From NCBI GenBank assembly GCA_019925795.1, contig CM034300.1, forward strand, positions 73,263,021-73,327,020: 64,000 nt of DNA, read 5' to 3'. Shown one piece after another: positions 44,098 to 56,226 of this stretch; the stretch's first letter is position 1, and each line of letters opens with the position of its first letter. Origin of the DNA: Dendrobium chrysotoxum (taxonomy: Eukaryota; Streptophyta; Magnoliopsida; Asparagales; Orchidaceae). Below the pieces are notes generated by a model. That model was not told the DNA's origin, did no database searches, and worked only from the letters and a program-made list of their open reading frames with translations. The position numbers and the translations under genes are program-made.

Positions 44098-44412
44098 AGA
44101 AATAAATTACACAAAATTGGCGCATGATGTCGTGATTGAAGACGATATGATGTCATGATTATATGACAGTAAGAGGAGACTGGAGCTATAGTCGGCTAAC
44201 ACTATAGTTGACAAGAGGGGAGACAATGGCTAATTACCATTCCTTGCTAGATTACGTCTTTCAAGATCCAAATTAGGAAGAAGGAAGGGTGTTCTCCCTT
44301 GGATTGGATCAAAAAGTTACGTGGCCCGGATGTTCACATAACAGAGTGATATTCATAACCATAGAAATGTAGCGATGAGTTAACCCTTTAGACTAAAAGT
44401 TTGCAGCAATTG
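44098..44412. other. No gene recognised
   Basis: Intergenic sequence between a MITE and a retroposon. Nothing identified. Confidence 0.4.
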
Positions 44413-44427
44413 AAGTTTTTGTTTGAT

Positions 44428-44924
44428 GGTTTTTGCTGGAACGATTATTTCTTCTGGGAGTTATATGCCGTTTTGTTTTGGAGGCTTGGCGGGTTCAGTT
44501 TTGGCTTCTGACAGGCTGCTGCGCTTTTCTCTTCCAGCAGCTCTGTTTTTTCGTTTTGGGACGATGATGAGCTTGGACTACTCATATCCTGCCCCTGGTT
44601 GGCTGTTGCCACCAGGTCTTCGTTGCTTGTTGCCTTGGTTTCTGAGGGTGCTGTGATGGCCCGTTTCTTGGATGCAACCCGTGCCCTCTTTTGCAGGATA
44701 TAGACTCATTCTCTGATTGCTGCTTTCATGATCTGCTGTAGTCCTTATCCTGAGTCCAGTTTTTGGCCTTCTTTTCTTACTTCTTTTGTTTTTGCTGTTT
44801 GTTTTTCCTTTTCTTTTGGGGGAGGTATAGTTGGTTTTATACTTGTATTTTCCTCAGTTTTGATTCTTGTAACTTCTTTTATTTAAATATACGGGCTTAA
44901 GCCCCCAATTTTCCCAAAAAAAAA
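44428..44924 (+). mobile_element. 5'-truncated LINE-like retroposon with poly-A
   Basis: 497 nt ending GGGCTTAAGCCCCCAATTTT, CCC and an A run, flanked by identical 15-nt copies of AAGTTTTTGTTTGAT (44413-44427 and 44925-44939). T-rich 3' UTR-like sequence and the GGGCTTAAGCCCCC end resemble plant L1 3' ends. No reverse transcriptase remains. The open frame at its start has no recognisable similarity. Confidence 0.7.
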
Positions 44925-44939
44925 AAGTTTTTGTTTGAT

Positions 44940-45393
44940 TCTCAACTATTTTTCAAATATTTTTGATAAAATTGAATGGAGTTTCAAAATCTGATTTTAA
45001 AGTTGTTATTTGCACAAATCTAATAGAATGTATTTGTTGTATGTCGAAACATTTGCCGAGGTAGAAAGATGGCGAGTTTAACGTCGTAGTTTTGTACGGA
45101 AACGCAACGCACATAGAAATAAAAGAACAGTGTAAGAGTTATAAGAATTTATATGGAAAACCCATGAGGTCTTGCTCAATTAAGTGATTCTACAATTGTT
45201 TGTTATTGATTGGAAATGATGCACTTCCTCAAGCAAAGGCATTAATATAGAACAAATGATTTTGGTTGAAGTTGAAAGAGCTGTGGTGGAATCCACTATA
45301 AATCATAATGCTAAAGTAGGGAGTCAAAGTTGATGTTGACATCATATATAAATGATGATGTAGGTTGGCGTGATTAGCGATGGTGGTAAGTAA
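44940..45393. other. Left flank of duplicon copy 2, no gene
   Basis: Contains an LTR-leader-like AATTTATATGGAAAACCC near 45148 and nothing else. Corresponding sequence for copy 1 would lie left of the window. Confidence 0.4.
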
Positions 45394-45795
45394 TGAACTT
45401 CATAGGCATTGGTGTAGCCAGGTGACAATAGTTAGAAGATTATATGTTGGATAGTGGTCGGAGAACCGTAGTTGATTGATAGTGGTCGAATGACCCTAGT
45501 TTGATAATGGTAGTTGGAAGGATCGTAGTCGGCAGGTGATGGAAGTCGGAGGAATGTACTTGATCAATAATGGTCAGATGACCTTCATCAGGCGACAGTG
45601 ATCCGAAGGATGGAAGTTGGATGTTGATGGTTGGAGGACTGTTGTCTTCGACCAACGGAGATTTGAAGAATCATAGTCGAGCGTTGATGGCTAACGATCA
45701 ACGAAGATTAGAAGAACCATAGTCAGACAACTAAGGTTGGAACATCATAGTTGGTAGTTTATGAAGGTCGTTTATATGAAAGCTTTATAAATGGT
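45394..45795. repeat. Degenerate short tandem repeats, copy 2
   Basis: Second copy of 1-400 with a handful of substitutions. Confidence 0.5.
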
Positions 45796-46450
45796 TAAAT
45801 TTAAATAACATAGTGTGGTCTTTTGATATTTGTCAATGAAACGTGAATATTTTTAAAGATGTGCTACTTTTGACTTTTAAACACTTTGTTAGTCATTGAA
45901 TGCTCTTGTGAAAATAATTGATATTAAAATCTCTTGAAACAATCAAATTTTAGGCATAATTATATTAATCCATATAGATATATATATAATAGTTTAGAAA
46001 GTAACAACTAATAATAAATATGTAATGACACCGGACAAGAAAGGGGGCTCGACGAAGAAACTTCGACGATCCGGTGACCGTAGTTGGACACAACTCCAAG
46101 AACTCCTTGGAAAAAAAATCACCACTTGAATACACTTCAGAATACAAAAATGAAACAAAGCTCAACTCAAATCATATTAATCATTCCCTATTACAAGTAG
46201 CAGCTATATATTTATAGACAAATATAACAACATAATAGGCTACACACAACATAAGGAACATTACACATTTATAGCCATACTAACTACCATATTGAGTTAA
46301 TATGGCCTAAAGTTAACAGGATTAAGCAGCTCAGCTCCATCATCTTTTAATTAAATTATATACAATATTTATTATAATATAAAATTTAATAATGAAGTCA
46401 TGTAATTCACCACATATAATTGAAGAAGTCTTCAAAAATGTCTCTCATGT

Positions 46451-46598
46451 CCAATCATAATGCAAACAGTAATGGAATGGTACATCCTATGCCACATGAT
46501 TTAAAAAAAAAAGAATCTTTGACTTTGAGAAACTTTGCATATGAAATTTATTCTTTAAAAGAATAAATTTCCATATGCAAAGTTGCTCAAAGTCAAAG

Positions 46599-46639
<41 letters not shown>

Positions 46640-46685
46640 TGTGGCATAGGATGTGCCACTCCATTAGTCTTTGCATTCTGATTGC
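46451..46685. repeat. Long foldback hairpin, copy 2
   Basis: Second copy of 1057-1290 with the same arms. The loop differs by one base (TTCTTTAAAAGAA versus TTCTTCAAAAGAA), which improves the pairing, and the A run and TA run differ slightly in length. Confidence 0.8.
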
Positions 46686-47131
46686 AAAAAAACTTTTTAA
46701 CTTTATTTTCAAGTATATGAATCATGACCGTTTGTATTCGGATCAAAACAATTTTGATTCATTGGGTTCACCTCATTAAACTTTTGTGTCTACTCTTCAG
46801 ATGGTAATGAAATAGATTTTAAACATTTTTTAGTCACATATTTGCATCACAATTCATACTCAATTGTTGGATTTTATAATGGCATATCATGATACATTTT
46901 ATATCGTAAATAAATAATTTTAAATTTTAAAAAATAACTGAAGATTATAATTGAGACAGCATTTTTATTGCTTTCTAAGAGATCCATTTTGATATATGTC
47001 ATAAGATACAAGAATCTTTTCTTCCTCACAGTTGAATAAGAAGAGGATTATTAGAAAATAAAATATCTAATTTCTCTATTGTAGGGATTTTAGAAAATTT
47101 GGTGTCCAAAAATAGGGAATTGAAGCCTAAC

Positions 47132-47136
47132 AGTAC
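47132..47136. repeat. 5' target-site duplication of element A copy 2 (AGTAC)
   Basis: AGTAC before TGATACATCC. The right partner is AGTAT at 58663-58667. Confidence 0.85.
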
Positions 47137-48555
47137 TGATACATCCTCAAAAAATTATCTTAATCGGGCACGAATCTCGAGGCAAAAACAAGTTGGAAGC
47201 TTCCGAAATTAATTTTGGGACCATCTGAACTCCGATTCCAGCAAACTTATAGTCGAACTGAGCGTCTCGTAAATACGAACCCAACGACACCAAATTCAAC
47301 CCAATCCGAGCCCAAATAGGTCCAAATAAGGGGTCTAAAGCGCTATTGGAAAATTCAAACCATAATTTGGATTACCAAACAGTCTCCAAATGTGACATGC
47401 TTATAGTCAAATCGAGCGTCTCGACGAGACAAATCCAACGAGCCCAAGATCGCCAAATTCCGACATCATTAAGACCTTCAAATGTCCAGCAAACAGTCTA
47501 TGATCAAAGGATTCAAGATCGGCCGTCCATTCAACCACTCCCTAACTACCCTTGATCTTCCACCTATTTACGAGCTATGCCACTCCCAAAAATCTATAAA
47601 TAGAGCCCCCTCTCCTCTTGAAAAAGACACCTAATCCTAAGAGAGAAAGAGAGAGCTCATACCTCCTTGCTCCTCCTCGACCACCGCCGGACCACCGCTT
47701 GACGTCGTTGCTTCGCCGGACCACCCCCTGAGGCCCTGCACTTCGCCGTACCACCACCTGAGGCCCTGCACTTCGTCGGACAACCGCCTGAGGCCCTGCT
47801 CTTCATCGGACCACCACCTGAGGCCATGCTCTTCACCGGACCACCACCTGAGGCCCCTGCTCTTCGCCGGACCACCACCTGAGGCCCTGCTCTTCGCCGG
47901 ACCACCACCTGAGGCCCTGAACTTCGCCGAACCACCACCTGAGGCCCTGTACTTCGCCAGACCACCACATGAGGCCCTGCTCTTCGCTGGACCACCACAT
48001 GAGGCCCTGCTCTTCGCCGGACCACCACCTGAGGCCCCTGCTCTTCGCAGGACCACCACCTGAGGCCCTGCTCTTCGCCGGACCACCACTTGAGGCCCTG
48101 CACTTCGACGGACCACCACCTGAGGCCCTACACTCCACCGGACCACCACCTGATGTCCTCAACTCCACCGGACAATCACGTGACGCTCTGAGTTCTGTCA
48201 GACAATCACCTAACGTCCTCAACTCTGCCCGACAACTACCTAGGGTTTGACATTCTACCAGACCGCTAAGAGACCCCGAAGTTCTTCCAGCGCGACCTTA
48301 GACCTTTAAAAGCCTCTAACTTCCACCCTACGGGTGATACTTGTAATGTGATCGCTCTTGGAGGCGAGTCAGCCCCCCTGTAATTAACTCAAGTTATAGT
48401 GGAATCGTTTCAACTGGGCCAGGCCCCATGGTTTTTCCCCTTTTCAGGGTTTTCCACATAAAAATCTTGTGTTCTCTGTTTGTGAGCTGGATATTCGTGG
48501 AATGCTAAGACGTAAAGTTCAATCTCTATCGTCGTGTATATTCTAGCCAGCAACA
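47137..48555 (+). repeat. 5' LTR of element A copy 2
   Basis: TGATACATCC...CCAGCAACA. TATAAATA at 47595-47602; 30-bp minisatellite at about 47712-48240, roughly 17-18 units. Closer to the LTR at 1742 than to its own 3' LTR in diagnostic positions. Confidence 0.92.
47712..48240 (+). repeat. 30-bp minisatellite, copy 2 5' LTR
   Basis: Same unit as at 2318-2845; individual units differ by scattered substitutions such as CTTCATCGG or CTTCACCGG. Confidence 0.88.
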
Positions 48556-48576
48556 GTTTGGCGCCGTCTGTGGGAA
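48556..48576 (+). other. Primer-binding site of element A copy 2
   Basis: GTTTGGCGCCGTCTGTGGGA; one base different from copy 1 (CGTCTG versus CGTTTG) and identical there to element B, so this is likely the ancestral form. Confidence 0.72.
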
Positions 48577-48607
48577 ACAAATCCCACTATCCTGAAGCAC
48601 CACTACA

Positions 48608-51600
48608 ATGGCCAACAGGCGCAGTAATCGCATCATGGGAGCCTCTCGCTCCAATTCACACCAATCTCGGAATCAGTCCCTGAATCTGGGACGCCAGGCA
48701 TCTACCTCTTTTCAGCCCGGTGGCCGAAACCCTGCCGTAGAAGGGACTTCAGGACCATCCCTGGAAGATCGCATTCAAAGGATGGAGGATTCCCAGAAGG
48801 AGATCCTTCAACTTCTATGAGAAACTCGACCACCTACGCTAGCACCTCCTAACAAAATTCTACTCCCTCGAGATCTGCCAAGGGTTGAAGATATTCCAGC
48901 AGACCACCTTCATGTCGAGTTTCCTTTCCCTCCACCAAGGAGACGTCCTCCAACACGTCAAGACGACGAACTTGCTGACACTGCCAGCTCTACTCATCCT
49001 TCGTGCGCAGATCAGCAACATCGCATTCCTCAGGACGCTCCCGAAGGCCAGGCACGGCCCCATATTGCTGAACTCCCTCGCAACGCCCTAAGGCATGAAT
49101 TACGAAGGCTGGTCCGAGAAGAATTTCCTGGGGGGATGTGTTAGGCAACCACCTCGCCCATGGGATTTTCAGGAGTCATCACCTATGACCGAGGCCATTC
49201 TTTAGCATCCTATCCCGGTAGGATTCAAGCTACCCAGCATCGATCCCTATGACGGGACATCCGACCCCTACGAGCATATCGACCACTATAGAACTATAAT
49301 GCACATCCAGCGAGCTTCAGATGTGCTCCTCTGCCAAGTCTTTCCTGCCACCCTTAAAGGGCAGGCCCGAACATGGTTTTATTTGCTCCCTGCCGGATCT
49401 ATTCCCATATTTGTTAAATTGGCTAAAGTGTTCGTCGAACAATTTATCGCCAATCGAAGAATTGTTAAAGACTCCTCCCACCTCTCTAGAATCTGACATA
49501 ATGAAAATGAGTCCCTCAAAGAGTACTTCCAGAGGTTTTCTACTAAAGCTCGACAGATTCCTGGAGTAGATCTTGAGTTACTCAGAGGAGTCTTTCTTGG
49601 AGGACTCCGCCCAGGCACTTTTTACTGAGCCCTTATGCGAGATACAGTCCCTTCATATGCTGACCTAATGCACCGTGTAGAGGCACAAATATCTACCGAT
49701 GAGGCCATCAATGCCCACAGGAAGCAGTTCGAGCAAACAGCTAGGAAGCGAAAAAGCACACCTGGGATGGAAAATCCTTCCTCCCATCGAAAAAAGAATG
49801 CTAGTTTGTCCCCTCGACCCTCACAGCCACGACGAGAATCTCGCCCAGAAAAGGAGTATACGCCACTCAACGTGTCTCGGGCCAATGTGCTAATAGCCAT
49901 CCAAAATCAGGAGAGCGATAAGTGGCCTCAGCCTCTAAAACCCAATATTGGGAATCAGGAGCAATATTGCCACTTCCACCGCAGTCGTAGGCATACTACC
50001 GAAGCCTGAGATAGCTCAAAGAAGAGATCGAAAGGCTGATCCAGCAGGGGTATCTCCAACAATTTGTCAATAATCCAACAACCCGGGAAGATGGTGTCCA
50101 AGTTGGGGGTAGATTCAACAACAAAAACAACCAGCAAACAATCGCCAAATGGTGGGCAAAATTAAAACCATTGCTGGGGGACCTTCAATGCCAAGTCAAG
50201 TACTGATCACCATTACTAAAGAGTCTACACCAAAGAAGTCCCGTGCCGACCATTCTATCGCCTTCAATGATTCAGACCTGGAAGGGGTGAAGACCCCTCA
50301 TCAAGCCCCACTCGTAATAAGTGTAGGAATCGATGATCCATGCTATAAGGTCAAGAGAATCTTGGTGGACAATGGGAGCTCTGTATATGTATTATTCTAC
50401 TCCACTTTTCTCAGCTTGGGTCTTGCAAGAGAAAAACTTCATCCTGCCGCAGGACCGTTGTACGAATTTGATAATCGGCTCGTACGAGTAGAAGGCACGA
50501 TCAGCCTTCCGGTTGTACTAGGAGAGTTCCCCCGACAAGCCACACACTCTATCCAATTTATTGTCATAAAGTTGGAATCAGCATACAATGTTATCTTTGG
50601 AAGGCCATTATAATCAATCTTAGGGGTTGTTGCCTCAATCTCATACATAAAGTTGAAATTTCTCACCCCAGCAGGAATTGGCATAGTGTAAGGAGATCAA
50701 CAAGAAGCACAATCCTGTTATCTTCGACAAGCTCAACTACGCCCATCAATTACCTTGAGCATCGAGGACTTTGATTTACGAAATGAAGACGTTCCTCAAA
50801 AGGCTTCCCCTGTCAAGGACCTTGCCCATATCTCCCTATCCGTTGAACATCCTTCAAAAATAGTGCAGATCGGGTCATTACTCTTAGAAGAAGAAAAGAT
50901 GAAGTACGTAGAATTTCTACGGAAAAATCAGGATGTCTTCGCCTGGACTCCAGCGGATATGCCAGGAATCAGCCCTAAGGTAATCACCCATTCTCTCAGA
51001 ATAAACCCATCCTGCAAGCCAGTAATCCAGAAGAAGCAAAATTTTACACCAGAGCGCCAGCAAGCATATGAAAAGGAGGTTGACAAACTCCTAAAAGCTG
51101 AATTCATATGGGAAGTACAATATCCCACCTAGCTGGCAAATATAGTCATGGTCAAAAAGACCAGTGGAGCTTGGAGGATGTGCGTAGACTATACAGACCT
51201 CAATAAAGCCTATCCAAAAGACAGCTTTCCTCTCCCTCGTATCGATCAACTAGTAGATGCCACATCTGGGCACCAAATGTTGAGCTTCATGGATGCCTAC
51301 TCAGGCTACAATCAAATAAGGATGAATCCCGCAGACGAGGAGGCGATAGCTTTTCAAACGGACAGAGGACTATACTTCTACCATGTTATGCCCTTCGGAC
51401 TGAAAAATGCAGGAGCCACATATCAGCGTCCCATGAATAAGGTATTTAAAGACCTTATTGGACATACTATGGAGGTATACGTGGATGACATGCTGGTCAA
51501 AAGTCTTGAAAAATCACAGCATATCTCGGATTTAAAACAGTGCTTCTGTCTTCTGCGATCCTATAACATACGCCTCAACCCCTCTAAATGAGCGTTCGGA

Positions 51601-53685
51601 GTTACCTCAGGAAAATTCCTGGGGTTCATGATCACCCACCGGGGAATCGAAGCCAATCCTTAGAAGATCCAAGCTCTAAGGGATATGGTACCTCCAAGAA
51701 ACATCAAAGAAGTCCAGAGACTAAACGGAAGGATCGCGGCACTCTCTCGTTTCTTAGCTCGCTCCGGGGATAAATATCTGCCCTTTTTTAAGATCCTCCG
51801 AGGGGCCCGTAACTCAGGATTTCAATGGACTGATGAATGTCAAGAGGCATTCGAGCAGCTTCGAACCTATCTTGCTTCACCTCCGCTACTCTCAAAGCCA
51901 ATTCCAGGGGAAAATTTATTTTTGTACTTTGCTGTTTCTGACCAGGCAATCAGTTCAGTACTAGTCCGAGAAGAGAATGCTACTCAGCACCCCGTATACT
52001 ATGTCAGCAAGATCCTATATGAAATAGAAGGACGTTATCCCGTAGCAGATAAAATAGCGCTAGCCTTAGTCTACTCGGCTAGGAAGCTACGCCCCTACTT
52101 CCAGGCCTATACGATTGGGGTCTACACGAATCTGCCACTGAAAAATGTTCTGCAGAAGCCCGAAGCCTCTGGCAGGCTCATCAAGTGGTCAATAGAACTG
52201 GGAGAGTTTGACATCCAAAACCCCTACTTGGCACTTTATTACAACATACTAAATCTGCTCCTAGCTCGTATAAGCGAACATCAAATTATACATATTCTTC
52301 GGGAGCAAAATACGCGAGCAGACGCCCTCTCCAAACTAGCTACTGCTACAACCAGTGACACATACAAAAGAAGGTATATCGAGGAGATATATTTTCCAAG
52401 TATCCCGGGCCCGTGGATAATACAGTCAATTGAATCAGGAGAGACATCCTGGATGGACCCTCTCCTATCTTTCTTACAAGAGGGTGTTCTTCCAGAAGAC
52501 CCAATAGCAGCAGTACGACTTCGGAGGCAGGCATCCAACTTTACTGTTGTAAATGGAGAGTTATACAAACGAGCTTTCACAGGGCCCTACCTCAAGTGCC
52601 TCCCTCCTTCAGAAGCTAACTATGCGCTCCGAGAAGTACATTAAGGCATCTGTGGAGAACATTTGGTCGGAAGGGCACTCGCCCATAAGATAATGAGACA
52701 AGGTTTCTACTGGCCCACGATGAAATAAGATGCACTAGAGTTCGTATGAAAGTGCAATAACTGTCAATTACATGCCAACCTTACCCATCTACCTGCTATA
52801 GAAATCTCAACACTACAGAGTCCCTGGCCTTTTGCTCAGTGGGGGATCGACATAATGGGGCCCTTTCCCATAGCCACTGGACAACGAAAATTTATTATAC
52901 TGGCTGTGGATTATTTCACCAAATGGGTAGAGGTCGAACCTATGGCAAAAATCACAGAAGAAAATACCAAACAGTTCTTATGGAAGAACATAATATGTCA
53001 TTTCGGCATTCCCACCAAGGTGATCACAGATAACGGAACACAATTCACGCGAAAGGTCTTTACCATATTTTATAAAGATCTTCACATCCAGCTAGTACAC
53101 ACGGCTGTGGCCCATCCTCAGACCAATGGACAGATGGAGGTCACTAATCAGATAATTCTGAGAGGATTGAAGACACGCTTGGAGAAGGCTGGGGGGATAT
53201 GGGCTGACAAGCTCCCAAATGTCCTCTGGGCCTATCGTACCACGGCACGAACCCCAACAGGAGAAACCCCGTACAATCTCTGCTTTGGCACCGAAGCCGT
53301 CATTCCAGTCGACATTGGAGTTTCAAGTCAAAGAGTCCAAACTTTTGATTTCAACGGTAACGAAGAAAAGCTCAGATGCAATCTAGACCTCCTCCCAGAA
53401 GTAAGAGATGAAGCGATGCTCAAGACCGCCGCATATCATCAGAGAATTGCCCGTCACTATAACTGAAGGATGAAACCACACCGTATAGCGATAGGGGATA
53501 TGGTTCTGCGCAGCATCGAGGCGACAGGAAAAGGCCCTCAGCACAACAAACTCTCCCCCCTCTGGGAGGGTCCGTACTTGGTGGCAGCCATAGTGAAGCC
53601 AGGAACTTTCAAACTAAAAGATGCTGAAGGAAAGATGCTTCCTCGGACCTGGAATGTGGATAACCTTCGCAAATACTATCAGTAG
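48608..53685 (+). pseudogene. gag-pol: gag-pol polyprotein, element A copy 2; second RNase H deleted
   Basis: Begins MANRRSNRIMGASRS. Unlike copy 1 the frame continues through GRQASTSFQPGGRNP to EILQLL and stops at about 48818. RT (SFMDAYSGYNQIRM, YVDD at about 51478-51489) is open from 51148 to 51591. The frame 51685-52644 runs through RNase H and then jumps from IELGEFDI straight to QNPYLALYYN, an in-frame loss of 357 bp that removes the catalytic core of the archaeal-like RNase H. It continues with QNTRADALSKLA, where copy 1 has a stop. Integrase (HPQTNGQMEVTN retains Glu) is open at 52855-53466 and the C-terminal end (LRKYYQ) is at 53685. Shared stops include those near 49628, 51589 and 52725. 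Confidence 0.93.
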
Positions 53686-54531
53686 AAGATAAAAGTGTTT
53701 TTCTTTTTCAAGTGTTGTATGTGTTAAGTGTTGTTTATCTCCTGTATTGACAGTAACATTTGTAGCTCCTATCCCTGAATTGTATCAGGGAAGTATGGTG
53801 TTGTTCAGTACAGTAAAATTCTATTCCCTTGTTCAGTTACATTATTACCTCCTTCAATTATGACTGTAAGCTCACACACACTGTGAGCCTCAATCTTGAA
53901 ATCCTAGATGCGAGTAATACGCAACACGATTGCAACTCAATCCAGGATGATCAGTCCCAGGGGGATTTGATCCGATCTCTTCCACACAGGTTAAAAAGCA
54001 TAACCAAATGCTTCAATTCACAACCTCGGATAGGTCAAAATAGCCTAAGTGGATGCCACTTAGTTATAATATCTTTTGTTCGAGGTACACACATTCTTCG
54101 TTACACCTCAATCATTGGATAATCAGTCTCAGGGGGGTCCAGCTTGACCTCTTCCACACATATGTAAATAGCATTATACAATGATATAATCAACAACCTC
54201 GGAAAGGTCAAAAGTCCTTCACTTGAAACTTGAACCCCTTAAAAAGAGAAGCTTAAATCTCAGACGCTCGAGAGTTGGTCCTAAGTAGGTACTACCTGAC
54301 CTCTTTCGCATAGATTGAACGGCATTAATCAATAATCTCAGACGATTCAAGTACCTTAAAAGAGAGAAGAAGCATAAAGATCATTCAGACTAAATCATAG
54401 AAGGCAACACATAATTCACTACTAAATAAGTAATCCACTACTGAATCATAAATGACGACATATATGAGCATAAACATCCAACATAAACTAAAGCGCTAAG
54501 AAAGATCAGATAAGTACAACTAGTAAAGACG
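53686..54531. repeat. Convergent junction module, element A copy 2
   Basis: Second copy of 8641-9486 with the same three diverged units; few substitutions. Confidence 0.65.
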
Positions 54532-56226
54532 CTACTCAATATCTACCACCTCATCATCATCCTTAAGGGCAAAGGCCTTCTGCAGCTCGCTCTCTATCTC
54601 GTCGCCATCAAAACTCAGAGGAAAATCATCTGAAGCCTAGCTAGGTGTCAGCCCCTCAACCTCCACTCCGGTCTTTCGCTGCATCACTACTGCTCTAAAG
54701 CCTTCACTTCTACCTCATAAATGTGGTCGCGAGCCTCCTGAATATGGTCCTAGATGATGATCTTGAAAGCTATGGACTTCTTGAAATCATTAATGACCCT
54801 TGCAGACTCAAAACTCATCATAGCAGCTTCCTTCTCAGTAATAAGAGTCTGGGACCTCTTGTTCTCAGCCTCGAGCACCGCAACTTTCTCTCCAGAAGCC
54901 CTCTGATCCTCATGAAGCTGGGTAATTGTCGCCTGAGCCCTCTCAAGATCGACCTGAAGATGATCTATCTGCTGGTTCTGGAGGGATATAGATTGTACTA
55001 TATTTGCCAGCTCGGTCCTACACCCACATAGCTCCTTCTCCAGCACCTTGGCCTCTCTAGTCTTCTGGTCGTACTTCCGCTTGAATTCTCCCTGAAGATA
55101 CTTGATCTTCACAAATTCAGTATTCCATTCATTCAGGGCTCCCGTTAGCTCAGCCTCGAGCTCTGTACGCCGTGACAAATGAAATAAGAGGGAAGAGGGG
55201 AATTGGAAGCCATTCCAGATTAAAAAGAAAAAGAAACACTAGAAAAGAGTTCCTTACCAGGTCATCAGCTTTGCGACGTCCGACACATTGATGGCTCAAG
55301 ACATCCCCAGGAACACGAATCTTGACAGGGGAAGAAATAGGTGCAACCTTGCCTGTGTTCGCCGCAACCCCCTCCAACTTTTTCTTCTTCAGTAAAACCT
55401 GGGGATCTTCACCTCGCACCTGTCGCTTGGAGGCGGCCTTTGGAACTGGGACAGGTGGCTCAGGAACCTTGGAAGTCGGCTTCAACATCCGAGCATCCGA
55501 CCTCCCGGGGTGAAAGGACAGGCCAACCTTGAACAGAAACTCTTCTTCTATATACTTATTTAAATAAACAACCTCATATAGAAAATGCTGGACATCGGGG
55601 ACCTTCAGAAGTCTCATTATGTCCTCCTCTCCGATGTGCAAAGGAGCTGGCAAGTCCCTCATCTTCCCCCACTTCTCAAGTAGGCCCCAGTCATTCCTCA
55701 CAAAAAAGTAGGAACTGGACCAGTTCTTTGCAGGGTCCCAGGTGCGCATGTCTAACCATTTGCATCTAAAAGTCACACGCCCCTGCATATCACTGGTAAG
55801 TCGTCCCATCCGCGAAAGGTGTTCAGGTGTCAGCACAGTTCCCCGGTCTCTAAAAAGGGCAATCAGTCCCATTGTCACCGACATGGCTCTATAAGAAAAC
55901 TGCGACAAGCACACTCCGTATCTCCCCAAAATCTCGACCAGCTTAGCGGAAGGTGGAAAGCGCAGTCCTGCTCGCAGACTGGTCTCGCTGACAGTAAGGT
56001 ACCCGGGAGGAGGAAGACTGGCCTGATCAGACATCTTCGGAACCGTCGTCACCACATCATTCGGGATGTGGAAATTTTTGTGGAGAAGCATCAAAAGATC
56101 ACCCGTAATAGTGGATGCAACATCATCCACCTTCGCTCCTTTAGTGGACCTCCACTCTCCGTCAGGCAACGCGACAGACTTTCTCCCGACCACCGGATCA
56201 CTCGAGGGAATGGGGTCGCCCAACAT
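54532..56226 (-). pseudogene. Antisense extra gene of element A copy 2; splice acceptor lost
   Basis: Exon 1 is 56226-55258 (MLGDPIPSSDPVVGRKSV, the same domain as copy 1), fully open. The GT donor is kept, but the acceptor that reads TTTCAG in copy 1 reads TTTCAT here (next to 55178), so normal splicing would fail. Exon 2 keeps the in-frame TAG seen in copy 1 and has a further deletion of about 46 nt near 54686, removing codons for the GFIRGF region and shifting the frame, plus a 3-nt insertion near 54580. Confidence 0.85.

Noticed and set aside
44423..44656. 77-codon plus-strand frame
   Set aside because: Lies across the target duplication and the start of the retroposon; no recognisable similarity, and it begins in the flank.
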